A stretch of 19,365 nucleotides of DNA, taken from contig JAUYPG010000057.1 in assembly GCA_030695805.1 (NCBI GenBank), positions 1 through 19,365 on the forward strand, given 5' to 3'. This stretch comes from Nanobdellota archaeon (lineage in GTDB: Bacteria > Patescibacteriota > Minisyncoccia > UBA6257 > GWB1-50-10). Below, in pieces: positions 11,460-16,751 of this stretch (positions are counted from its first letter, which is position 1; each line of letters starts with the position of its first letter). Made by a program: the position numbers and the translations under genes. The notes beneath the pieces were generated by a model. The model was not told the DNA's origin. It searched no databases and saw only the letters and a program-made list of their open reading frames with translations.

Positions 11460-13589
11460 CTATTCCGTCAGGGCATCTTCCTTTGCTTTGACTTCGTCCG
11501 GTTTTTTCCAGCTCGCGTATGTGCAGTCCGGATACTTTGAGCATCCGTAAAAAAATCTTCGCGTCTTTGTCCGCTTCATAACAATCACCCCCTCCTTGCA
11601 TTCGGAACATGGCCCCAGGGATTCTTTCGCGGTGATGAGCTTTTTCGTGCTCTTACACTCCGGAAATCCTGTGCACGCGAGAAACTTTCCGAAACGCCCC
11701 ATCTTCACCGCCATGGGCTTCCCGCACTTCACGCAAATCTCGTCCGTTGTTTCAACGGGCGCCTCCTGCTTTTTCACCTCTTCGTACTTCTTTTCCAAAA
11801 GTTCGGCAAAGGGCTTGTGGAAATTGCGGATAAGCTCGCGCCAATCCTCGCGGCCCTCGGCAACCTCGTCGAGGTCCCCCTCGAGCTTCGCGGTAAATCC
11901 GATATCCACGATCTGCGGAAAGTGCTCTTTCAAAAGATTGTTCACGAGCGTTCCGGTCTCGGTGGGCATAAACCTCCGGGCCTCGTCTTTCTCGACATAG
12001 TTACGGGTTTGAATAACAGAGATAGTAGGAGCGTATGTGGAGGGCCGCCCGATCCCGTTTTCCTCAAGTGTTTTTATCAAACTTGCCTCGGTATATCGCG
12101 GAGGCGGCTCGGTAAAATGCTGTTCTGTTTGTACCTCGGAAAGATCAAGATCATCATCTTTAGCGACTTCAGGCAATTCATTTTCAGAAATTTTCGACTT
12201 CCAGACCTTCAAAAATCCGTCGAATTTCAAAATACTTCCCGTGGCCCGCAGGGTGTATTTTTGCCCGTTATTCCCTGATCCTGTCTCCGCCGAAGGCGGA
12301 TGCGCCTCTGGCGCAGAAGGGCTGCCTAAAACGTCAATTGTAGTAGCATCAAACTCCGCGGGCGGGAGCTGGCTCGCGATAAACCGCCGCCAGATAAGTT
12401 CATAAAGTTTTGCTTCCTTTTGTTCAAGTCCGGACGCCTGTCCTCCGAAATCCTGCGGAGAAAAATCCGGACGTGTCGGACGGATCGCCTCGTGCGCCTC
12501 TTGCGCGAGCCGTGATTTGCCCGTGTACGCGCGCGGAGCACACAAAGCATATCGTTCGCCGAACGACCCATGGATCCATTCCTTGGCCGCCTGCAATGAC
12601 TCTTTGGAAAGATTTACCGAGTCGGTGCGCATATAAGTGATGTGGCCGTTTTCGTACAGGCCTTGCGCGAGGCGCATGGTCTGCTTCGCGCTCATGCGAA
12701 ATTTGCGCGAGGCCTCCTGCTGAAGCGTGCTCGTGGTAAAGGGAGGAAACGGATTCCTCTTCCGCTCTTTTTTATCAACCGAAAAAACGGAATACGCGGA
12801 GGCCTCCAAATCCTTCTTAATCTTCTCCGCCTCTTCCTTTGTTTTTATACTCATCTTCCCGACTTGTGCGTCTTCTATGGCGTAAAGCCCCGCGAAAAAA
12901 GTTTCCGCGTCTGTCCGCGTTCCGCCAGCTGGCGGATTCCGCGTCTGTCCGCGCGCTTGGAGCAGAGCTCCGAGCGACCAGTACTCCTCCGCCTTAAAGG
13001 CCTTCCGCTCCTCCTCGCGGTCCGCGATAAGGCGAAGAGCAACGGACTGCACGCGCCCGGCGGAAAGCCCCCGAAAAACCTTTTTCCAAAGAAAAGGGGA
13101 TAGTTGGTACCCCACAAGGCGATCCAAAATGCGCCGTGCCTGCTGGGCGTCCACAAGGTGAATGTCAATATCGCGCGGATGCTCGAGCGCCTCCAGAATC
13201 GCGCTCTTCGTAATCTCGTGAAACACAATCCTTTGTATGCTATGCCCTGAGCCTGTCGAAGGGTCTTCCTTATTCAAGCCAAGCGCTTGGACTAAATGCC
13301 AAGCAATCGCTTCTCCCTCGCGGTCTTCGTCGGTCGCGAGAATAACCGCTCCCGCGGAAGCGGCTTCTTTTTTAAGCGCGGTAACTCGCTTCCGTACTTT
13401 TGTGGGAATAACGTACTGCGGCTCGTACGTTCCGCCCTCAATATCAATTCCAATTTTTGATTTGGGAAGATCGCGCACATGCCCGAAGGAGGACTCCACC
13501 TTGTATCCCGAACCTAAAAATTTCCCGATGGTGTTTGCCTTGGTCGGGGACTCGACGATAACAAGCGTTTGAGGTAATTTTTTTGCCAC
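11460..13589 (-). CDS. topA: DNA topoisomerase I with repeat insertions
   Basis: This 709-residue enzyme is type IA topoisomerase, which relaxes negative supercoils. The Toprim domain opens LVIVESPTKANTIGKFLG and has ATDEDREGEAIAWHL (about residues 85-99). The active-site Tyr is about residue 319 in HITYMRTDS, and HEAIRPT and NGIGRPSTYAPTI follow. Two C-terminal zinc ribbons are visible, CVKCG...CTGFPEC and CSECKEG...CSKYPDC. Three stretches look foreign and are encoded by palindromic repeats: residues about 109-117, 214-226 and 423-441. All keep the frame and probably lie in surface loops. The start ATG at 13589 follows a family D spacer. Confidence 0.97.
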   Translation of the reverse strand: MAKKLPQTLVIVESPTKANTIGKFLGSGYKVESSFGHVRDLPKSKIGIDIEGGTYEPQYVIPTKVRKRVTALKKEAASAGAVILATDEDREGEAIAWHLVQALGLNKEDPSTGSGHSIQRIVFHEITKSAILEALEHPRDIDIHLVDAQQARRILDRLVGYQLSPFLWKKVFRGLSAGRVQSVALRLIADREEERKAFKAEEYWSLGALLQARGQTRNPPAGGTRTDAETFFAGLYAIEDAQVGKMSIKTKEEAEKIKKDLEASAYSVFSVDKKERKRNPFPPFTTSTLQQEASRKFRMSAKQTMRLAQGLYENGHITYMRTDSVNLSKESLQAAKEWIHGSFGERYALCAPRAYTGKSRLAQEAHEAIRPTRPDFSPQDFGGQASGLEQKEAKLYELIWRRFIASQLPPAEFDATTIDVLGSPSAPEAHPPSAETGSGNNGQKYTLRATGSILKFDGFLKVWKSKISENELPEVAKDDDLDLSEVQTEQHFTEPPPRYTEASLIKTLEENGIGRPSTYAPTISVIQTRNYVEKDEARRFMPTETGTLVNNLLKEHFPQIVDIGFTAKLEGDLDEVAEGREDWRELIRNFHKPFAELLEKKYEEVKKQEAPVETTDEICVKCGKPMAVKMGRFGKFLACTGFPECKSTKKLITAKESLGPCSECKEGVIVMKRTKTRRFFYGCSKYPDCTYASWKKPDEVKAKEDALTE
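12274..12322. repeat. Nested palindromic element inside topA
   Basis: CCCTGATCCTGTC and GAAGGG are the two ends of the element seen uninterrupted at 13245-13263, here split by a double hairpin TCCGCCGAAGGCGGA plus TGCGCCTCTGGCGCA (12286-12315). One element therefore appears to be inserted in another. It encodes residues about 423-441 in frame. Confidence 0.85.
12903..12953. repeat. Palindrome flanked by 17-bp direct repeats inside topA
   Basis: TCCGCCAGCTGGCGGA (12921-12936) is a perfect palindrome. It is flanked by two identical copies of TTCCGCGTCTGTCCGCG (12903-12919 and 12937-12953). The same palindrome occurs at 16157-16172 in the tRNA region. The direct repeats look like a target duplication. 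Confidence 0.9.
13245..13263. repeat. CTGAGCCTGTCGAAGG element inside topA
   Basis: CCCTGAGCCTGTCGAAGGG is a copy of a widely dispersed short repeat also found at 15201-15218 and, diverged, near 10678. On the minus strand it encodes DPSTGSGH at about residues 109-116 of topoisomerase I without shifting the frame. Confidence 0.85.
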
Positions 13590-13683
13590 GTCTTCGCGTC
13601 CAATGCGAACGATACGAACTTCATACGAACAACGCGAAGTGTTCGTGTTGTTCGTGAGTCATTCGTGTTATTCGTGTTGGTCT
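13590..13683. repeat. Family D palindromic spacer dprA-topA
   Basis: On the minus strand CCAACACGAATAACACGAAT faces TTCGTATCGTTCGCATTGG and is followed by GACGCGAAGACG and the topA ATG. It has the same orientation relative to the downstream gene as the family D copies in the ribosomal cluster. Confidence 0.85.
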
Positions 13684-14583
13684 TTATTTTATATAGAATC
13701 TCCCTCCCTCTTCCATCACAATTCCCGAAAGAAGAAGGCCGGTCAAAATCCGATTGAGCGCCTGAATCTCGAGTGTAGTAATTTCCGCGAGATTGTCAAC
13801 CGTAAGAGGAGCGCTCGCTTGAAAAAGTTTTTCATACACTTGCCGTTCCGTCTCATTTTCGAGGGGGCGGCGGGAAGGGGAATTCTTGGGCAGGCGTTCT
13901 CGAAGCTCAAGTCCTGGATAGCGGAAAAGGGTCGCCACAATGTCTTCAAGAACTTCTTCGGGAGAAGCGACAAATCGCGCTCCTTCCCGTAAAAGCATGT
14001 GTGATCCTTCGTACTGATGATTCGAGGGACGGTTCGCGAACACAAGAACGTCTCTGCCTTGGATCGTAGCATGGCGGGCCGTGGAGAGGGCGCCCGAGCG
14101 GAGAGGAACTTCGATAAGCACAACCGCGATGGAAAGACCGCTTATAATTCTGTTTCGTTCAAGAAAACGATGTGGCAGGGCAGGCACGTCGGGTTCGTAC
14201 TCCGAAAAAATTCCACCGCCGGTTTCCAGTATCTCGCGGGCGAGATTCTCGTGCTCGCGCGGATAAATACCCGAGAGTCCGTTGCCCAAAACCGCGAAAG
14301 TGGGAGTGCCTCCAAGGATCGCCCCCTCATGCGCCGCCGCGTCCACTCCGAAGGCGAGTCCGCTTGCGACCCCAAACCCGTTCCGGGATAAAATTTCCGC
14401 GGTCTCCCGCGCGAGCGAACGCGCCTCCGGGCTTGCCTTCCGCGTTCCCACAATCCCGACTATGGGAAATACGCCGGGCAGGGCGCCACGATAATATAAC
14501 GAATTCGGCGGATCTGAAATTTCTTTCAAAAGCAGGGGATAGTTCGCGTCGGAAAACGGAATCGTATGAATAGGAAACTCCAT
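13684..14583 (-). CDS. dprA: DNA processing protein DprA
   Basis: This 299-residue protein is DprA (Smf), which loads RecA on incoming single-stranded DNA during natural transformation. The Rossmann-like domain has VGIVGTRKASPEARSLARE, ASGLAFGVDAAAHEGAI, TFAVLGNGLSGIYPREHENL, FLERNRIISGLS and RSGALSTARHA, all diagnostic. The last 60 residues (from ENETERQVYEKLF) form a winged-helix-like domain. I use the ATG at 14583; a TTG seven codons upstream is less likely. It precedes topA on the same strand, separated by the family D spacer. A pilus-type gene is divergent to it, in keeping with DNA uptake. Confidence 0.95.
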   Translation of the reverse strand: MEFPIHTIPFSDANYPLLLKEISDPPNSLYYRGALPGVFPIVGIVGTRKASPEARSLARETAEILSRNGFGVASGLAFGVDAAAHEGAILGGTPTFAVLGNGLSGIYPREHENLAREILETGGGIFSEYEPDVPALPHRFLERNRIISGLSIAVVLIEVPLRSGALSTARHATIQGRDVLVFANRPSNHQYEGSHMLLREGARFVASPEEVLEDIVATLFRYPGLELRERLPKNSPSRRPLENETERQVYEKLFQASAPLTVDNLAEITTLEIQALNRILTGLLLSGIVMEEGGRFYIK

Positions 14584-14586
14584 TTC

Positions 14587-14595
14587 TGCTATACT
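14587..14595 (+). promoter_or_regulatory. Possible extended -10 promoter for the PilO-like gene
   Basis: TGCTATACT is an extended -10 element (TGN before TATACT) overlapping the dprA start on the other strand. It would give a leader of about 50 nt to the plus-strand gene. No clear -35 box is present. Confidence 0.35.
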
Positions 14596-14607
14596 TAATA
14601 ACAAAAG

Positions 14608-14650
14608 TATTCGTAATTAGAAATTAGAAATTAGTAATTAGAAATTATCG
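14608..14650. repeat. Family B repeat in the dprA/pilO-like divergent spacer
   Basis: TAATTAGAAATTAG units in tandem, as at 1-34 and 2556-2586, end a few bases before the ATG at 14655. Only the right-arm orientation is present. Confidence 0.65.
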
Positions 14651-14654
14651 TAGC

Positions 14655-15182
14655 ATGTCCCGATTTCAAAAAAAAATTTTCACCGAACTGGGAATCGCGA
14701 TTGGAATTTTGGCGGTGCTCGGCGGCGGCATCATGTTTTTTTCGTCGAATATGAAAACATTCGCCGCGCGTCTCCATGAAACAAAGAGAGAATTAAAATT
14801 GCGTTCCAGTTCGATAAGCAGGGTTACGGAACTTCAACGGATCGAAAAGCAGTTCGGCGGACCGTATCTAAACGTATTATACAACTTCGTTCCGAAAAAA
14901 GACGAGCTCATAAACTTTTCGCGCGAAGCGCAGGCGCTCGCGAGCTCCGAGGGTCTCGAGTTCGGCTTCTCTTTTTTGGGGGAAAATCCGGCCTCGAATG
15001 ATGCTCTCGGTTCAGTTCGTTTCGCAGTGAATGTTTCGGGCAAGTCAGAAGCGAATATCAGAAATATGTTAAAGAAGCTTCAGGAATTCCGCTTTTTCGT
15101 AAAGATTGAGGACTTTTCGATTTCAAACGCGGAAGAGGGCGCGAAAGGAACAATCCGCGGGCAGGTATTCTTTAGATCTTGA
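14655..15182 (+). CDS. PilO-like type IV pilus assembly protein (putative)
   Basis: This 175-residue protein has a short cytoplasmic start, one membrane segment (about residues 12-30, IAIGILAVLGGGIMFF), a coiled-coil-like stretch (about 33-75) and a C-terminal alpha/beta domain ending EEGAKGTIRGQVFFRS. This is the layout of PilO, an inner-membrane alignment protein of type IV pili. The call rests on architecture, on segments like INFSREAQALASSEGLEFGF, and on the neighbouring dprA. Sequence identity to PilO cannot be judged here; another single-pass membrane protein is possible. The stop lies in a palindrome. Confidence 0.5.
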   Translation: MSRFQKKIFTELGIAIGILAVLGGGIMFFSSNMKTFAARLHETKRELKLRSSSISRVTELQRIEKQFGGPYLNVLYNFVPKKDELINFSREAQALASSEGLEFGFSFLGENPASNDALGSVRFAVNVSGKSEANIRNMLKKLQEFRFFVKIEDFSISNAEEGAKGTIRGQVFFRS

Positions 15183-15198
15183 GCGAAGCTCAAGATCT
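15174..15198. terminator. Palindrome at the end of the PilO-like gene
   Basis: AGATCTTGAGC and GCTCAAGATCT pair around GAA and include the stop codon. A CCTGAGCTTGTCGAAGGA repeat follows at 15201-15218. There is no T-run, so termination is uncertain. Confidence 0.35.
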
Positions 15199-15200
15199 AT

Positions 15201-15218
15201 CCTGAGCTTGTCGAAGGA
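15201..15218. repeat. CTGAGCTTGTCGAAGG element
   Basis: CCTGAGCTTGTCGAAGGA, the same dispersed element that is inserted in topA at 13245. Confidence 0.8.
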
Positions 15219-15231
15219 TTACCATAAATAG

Positions 15232-15468
15232 ATGAAAAAAAAGTTTCACATTCGTATGCCGCATTGGAAGCGTCTCTTTATGGGAAGGAGCTTCTTCTTC
15301 ATGCTCGCGATCCTCTTCCTCACTCTTACAATCGTATTTGTGATTCAGCACGCGAGGTTTATATTCCGGGAGCTCGGCAAGGGCTTCAGTAGGGGAGACG
15401 GAACGGAAGAAATACCGCGATTTGACATTGAGGGCTTCAGAAAATTAAACTTGATACGCCAACAATAA
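15232..15468 (+). CDS. Small membrane protein, unknown function
   Basis: I do not recognise this 78-residue protein. It has a very basic start (MKKKFHIRMPHWKRLFMGR), one strong membrane helix (about residues 20-40, FFFMLAILFLTLTIVFVIQ) and a soluble tail FRELGKGFSRGDGTEEIPRF. The positive-inside rule puts the N-terminus in the cytoplasm. It follows the PilO-like gene by about 50 nt in the same direction and may be cotranscribed. The first part of the tRNA-Ile region starts right after its stop. Confidence 0.6.
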   Translation: MKKKFHIRMPHWKRLFMGRSFFFMLAILFLTLTIVFVIQHARFIFRELGKGFSRGDGTEEIPRFDIEGFRKLNLIRQQ

Positions 15469-15498
15469 GGGCGTGTGGGAGGGCGCGTAGTTCAGTGG

Positions 15499-15526
15499 GC
15501 TCAAAGCAAACAATTTTGCTTTGAGC
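15499..15526. repeat. 12-bp perfect hairpin at the tRNA-Ile break
   Basis: GCTCAAAGCAAA pairs with TTTGCTTTGAGC around CAAT, beginning exactly where the outer tRNA-Ile copy is interrupted in its D-loop. Confidence 0.8.
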
Positions 15527-15662
15527 GGGCAAGCAACAATTATCATTCCACTTCTCTTGTGGGCGCGTAGTTCAGTGGTAGAACGCTGTCCTGATAAGAC
15601 AGAGGCCGAAGGTCCGATTCCTTCCGCGCCCACAAGAGAAGTGAAAAAAGGAAAGCTTGCCC
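15527..15662. repeat. Concentric inverted repeats around tRNA-Ile
   Basis: GGGCAAGC (15527-15534) and GCTTGCCC (15655-15662) form the outer pair. CACTTCTCTTGT (15549-15560) and ACAAGAGAAGTG (15632-15643) form a 12-bp inner pair that extends the acceptor stem of the intact tRNA. Confidence 0.8.
15561..15632 (+). tRNA. tRNA-Ile(GAU)
   Basis: All arms fold: acceptor GGGCGCG with CGCGCCC, D-arm GTTC with GAAC, anticodon stem CTGTC with GACAG around CTGATAA (anticodon GAT), and T-arm GAAGG with CCTTC around TCCGATT. The discriminator is A; CCA is not encoded. Its acceptor stem continues outward as a further 12-bp perfect inverted repeat. Confidence 0.93.
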
Positions 15663-15750
15663 CGGAAGAACGCTGTCCTGATAAGACAGAGGCCGAAGGT
15701 CCGATTCCTCCCACACCCACCAAAATTTCGGATCGGCTTTGGCAGGCGGG

Positions 15751-15789
15751 TAAGACAGAGGCCGAAGGTCCGATTCCTTCCGCGCCCAC
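15751..15789 (+). pseudogene. Third copy of the tRNA-Ile 3' half
   Basis: TAAGACAGAGGCCGAAGG and the rest of the T-arm and acceptor up to CGCGCCCAC repeat 15595-15633 exactly (39 nt). The copy starts within the anticodon. Flanks CAAAATTTCG and CGAATTTTG are near-complementary. Confidence 0.8.
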
Positions 15790-15828
15790 ACGAATTTTGT
15801 CCACAAGTAAAACGAGTGGTTGCAAAAT

Positions 15829-15911
15829 TCAGTGTCCTGAACAAAGTGAAGGGCCCTTCGTCGCTTCGCTCCTCAGGACGCTGAAAATTGTATCCTCACT
15901 TTGTTCGGACA
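15829..15911. repeat. Inverted GAACAAAGTGAAGG elements
   Basis: TGTCCTGAACAAAGTGAAGG near 15833 and CCTCACTTTGTTCGGAC near 15894 are inverted copies of a dispersed element. TCAGTGTCCTGA and TCAGGACGCTGA pair within them. The stretch holds no gene. Confidence 0.6.
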
Positions 15912-16032
15912 ATTTTCGCGGGCCCGTAGCTTAGTTGGTAGAGCGCCTCGTTTGTCCCGAAAATCTTCGCGAGGAGAATCCGAGCGACTAGATTTTCAAG
16001 ATCCCGTTTTGTCTGCGATAATAGTTATATGA

Positions 16033-16106
16033 GGGGATGTAGCTCAGTTGGCTAGAGCACTACATTTGCAATGTAGGGGTCGCGGGTTCGAATCCCGCCA
16101 TCTCCA
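16033..16106 (+). tRNA. tRNA-Ala(UGC)
   Basis: Acceptor GGGGATG pairs with CATCTCC (one G-U), the D-arm is GCTC with GAGC, the anticodon stem CTACA with TGTAG encloses TTTGCAA (anticodon TGC), and the T-arm GCGGG with CCCGC encloses TTCGAAT. The discriminator is A and CCA is not encoded. The gene lies wholly within the insertion of the interrupted tRNA. Confidence 0.95.
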
Positions 16107-16156
16107 CAAACAAAGGCGAAGATAACGGGATCGCGAAATTGTACCTACTCTCCGCT

Positions 16157-16172
16157 TCCGCCAGCTGGCGGA
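16157..16172. repeat. TCCGCCAGCTGGCGGA palindrome
   Basis: Identical to the palindrome inserted in topA at 12921-12936. Confidence 0.85.
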
Positions 16173-16235
16173 TCGCAGACAATTTCGGGACAATGTGGAG
16201 GTCACCGGTTCGAATCCGGTCGGGTCCACCAACTC

Positions 16236-16264
16236 AAAACGCCGCAACTTGCGGCGTTTTGGTT
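16236..16264. terminator. Intrinsic terminator, probably bidirectional
   Basis: CAAAACGCCGC and GCGGCGTTTTG pair around AACTT, with a T-run on the plus strand and an equivalent one on the minus strand. It ends the tRNA region and may also serve the minus-strand 3D-domain gene. Confidence 0.75.
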
Positions 16265-16289
16265 CTCTTAATCCTTAATCTTTAATTCT

Positions 16290-16700
16290 CTATCCTCGCT
16301 TGATCACCTCCACCTTCGTAAGATATGATCCGAACTCCATTGCCTCGGCCTTGGAAGGCATCCAGACGTCAAGCACCCACCGCTTCCGGGGGTGCATTCT
16401 GTCTTCCACGACAAAGACCTTTTTCCCGAAGTATTGCGGTATCCGCACAAGCGTACCTATAGGAAGCATATTGGTGGCCACTATTCCGTCTCGGGTAAGG
16501 GTGCCGATTGCCGTAATGTTCGGAGTGCTGTCCGTCTCATCCTCAGAACTTGAGTAGGCAGTTATCCACATGTCAATCAGAGTTGGCTTTTCCTCCGGCA
16601 CAACTTCAGCCCCGTAGGAGGGGGCGTAGGTGGCGAAGAGGGGAAGAATAAAGAGGGCACTCACAAGAAAGATAGCGGAAAGATGTGCTTTTCTTCTCAT
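16290..16700 (-). CDS. 3D-domain exported protein
   Basis: This 136-residue protein begins MRRKAHLSAIFLVSALFILP, a signal peptide or membrane anchor, followed by a short linker. The C-terminal region from about residue 45 (WITAYSSSEDETDSTPNITA, then GIVATNMLPIGT, VVEDRM and VLDVWMPSKAEAMEFG) matches the 3D domain (three conserved Asp, here in TAYSSSEDETD, VEDRM and LDVWM), found in cell-wall-active proteins related to the MltA/RlpA double-psi barrel. It probably acts on peptidoglycan outside the membrane. I use the ATG at 16700; an upstream one would add 13 residues and place the promoter inside the gene. Confidence 0.8.
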   Translation of the reverse strand: MRRKAHLSAIFLVSALFILPLFATYAPSYGAEVVPEEKPTLIDMWITAYSSSEDETDSTPNITAIGTLTRDGIVATNMLPIGTLVRIPQYFGKKVFVVEDRMHPRKRWVLDVWMPSKAEAMEFGSYLTKVEVIKRG

Positions 16701-16714
16701 GCTATAATTATAGC
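16701..16714. promoter_or_regulatory. Palindromic shared -10 region between divergent genes
   Basis: GCTATAATTATAGC is a perfect palindrome with TATAAT on each strand. On the minus strand TGCTATAAT is an extended -10 six bases from the ATG of the 3D-domain gene, which would give a leaderless mRNA. On the plus strand it could start the RluA-type gene with a leader of about 37 nt. Confidence 0.5.
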
Positions 16715-16751
16715 ATATCATAAGTTTATACTTTATCATAAAATAACTAAT

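Larger units (their letters stand above)
15473..15718 (+). pseudogene. Broken outer tRNA-Ile copy enclosing an intact one
   Basis: The first 18 nt of tRNA-Ile (GGGCGCGTAGTTCAGTGG) recur at 15481-15498. The stretch after the D-loop, anticodon GAT included, recurs exactly at 15667-15709 (43 nt, equal to 15580-15622). Joined, these two pieces lack one nucleotide of the intact gene over this stretch. Between them is a 168-nt insert holding a 12-bp hairpin and the complete tRNA-Ile. The outer ends pair as GTGTGGGAGG (15473-15482) and CCTCCCACAC (15707-15716), replacing the normal acceptor pairing. I take it as a broken copy; whether it is processed is unknown. Confidence 0.65.
15952..16193. repeat. 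Four interlocking inverted repeats in the tRNA-Val insertion
   Basis: TTGTCCCGAAA (15952-15962) pairs with 16183-16193; ATCTTCGC (15963-15970) with 16116-16123; GATCCCGTT (16000-16008) with 16124-16132; TTGTCTGCGAT (16009-16019) with 16172-16182. All are perfect, and blocks abut in each place. The last three cannot all form as one nested fold. Confidence 0.85.
15920..16231 (+). tRNA. Interrupted tRNA, best read as tRNA-Val(UAC), enclosing tRNA-Ala
   Basis: The 5' half 15920-15953 gives acceptor GGGCCCG, D-arm GCTT with GAGC and the anticodon stem CCTCG plus TTT. The 3' half 16190-16228 gives ACAATGTGG, variable AGGTC, T-arm ACCGG with CCGGT around TTCGAAT, and acceptor CGGGTCC, followed by A and an encoded CCA. 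The acceptor halves pair fully (one G-U). Removing 15954-16189 yields the loop TTTACAA, anticodon TAC. The junction fits the group I rule (exon ending in T, intron ending in G), but I find no convincing group I core. The anticodon stem has one T-T mismatch. It may be an intron-containing gene or a gene broken by insertion. Confidence 0.5.

Noticed and set aside
15445..15844. Minus-strand ORFs with repeated GRGRNRTFGLCL or ARKESDLRPLSY peptides
   Set aside because: They are antisense translations of the tRNA-Ile copies; the repeats follow the tRNA fragments exactly.
15954..16189. Group I intron core, from GCGACTAGA near 15983
   Set aside because: GACTAGA resembles the conserved R segment, but I find no matching S segment (TAGTC) downstream, and the motif lies in a hairpin GAAAATCT/AGATTTTC that looks like a dispersed repeat. 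Kept only as a hypothesis for the junction.
16044..16247. Minus-strand ORF containing DPTGFEPVTS and WRDSNPRPLHCK
   Set aside because: A well-known spurious product of antisense tRNA T-arm and anticodon sequences; it covers tRNA-Ala and the 3' half of the interrupted tRNA.
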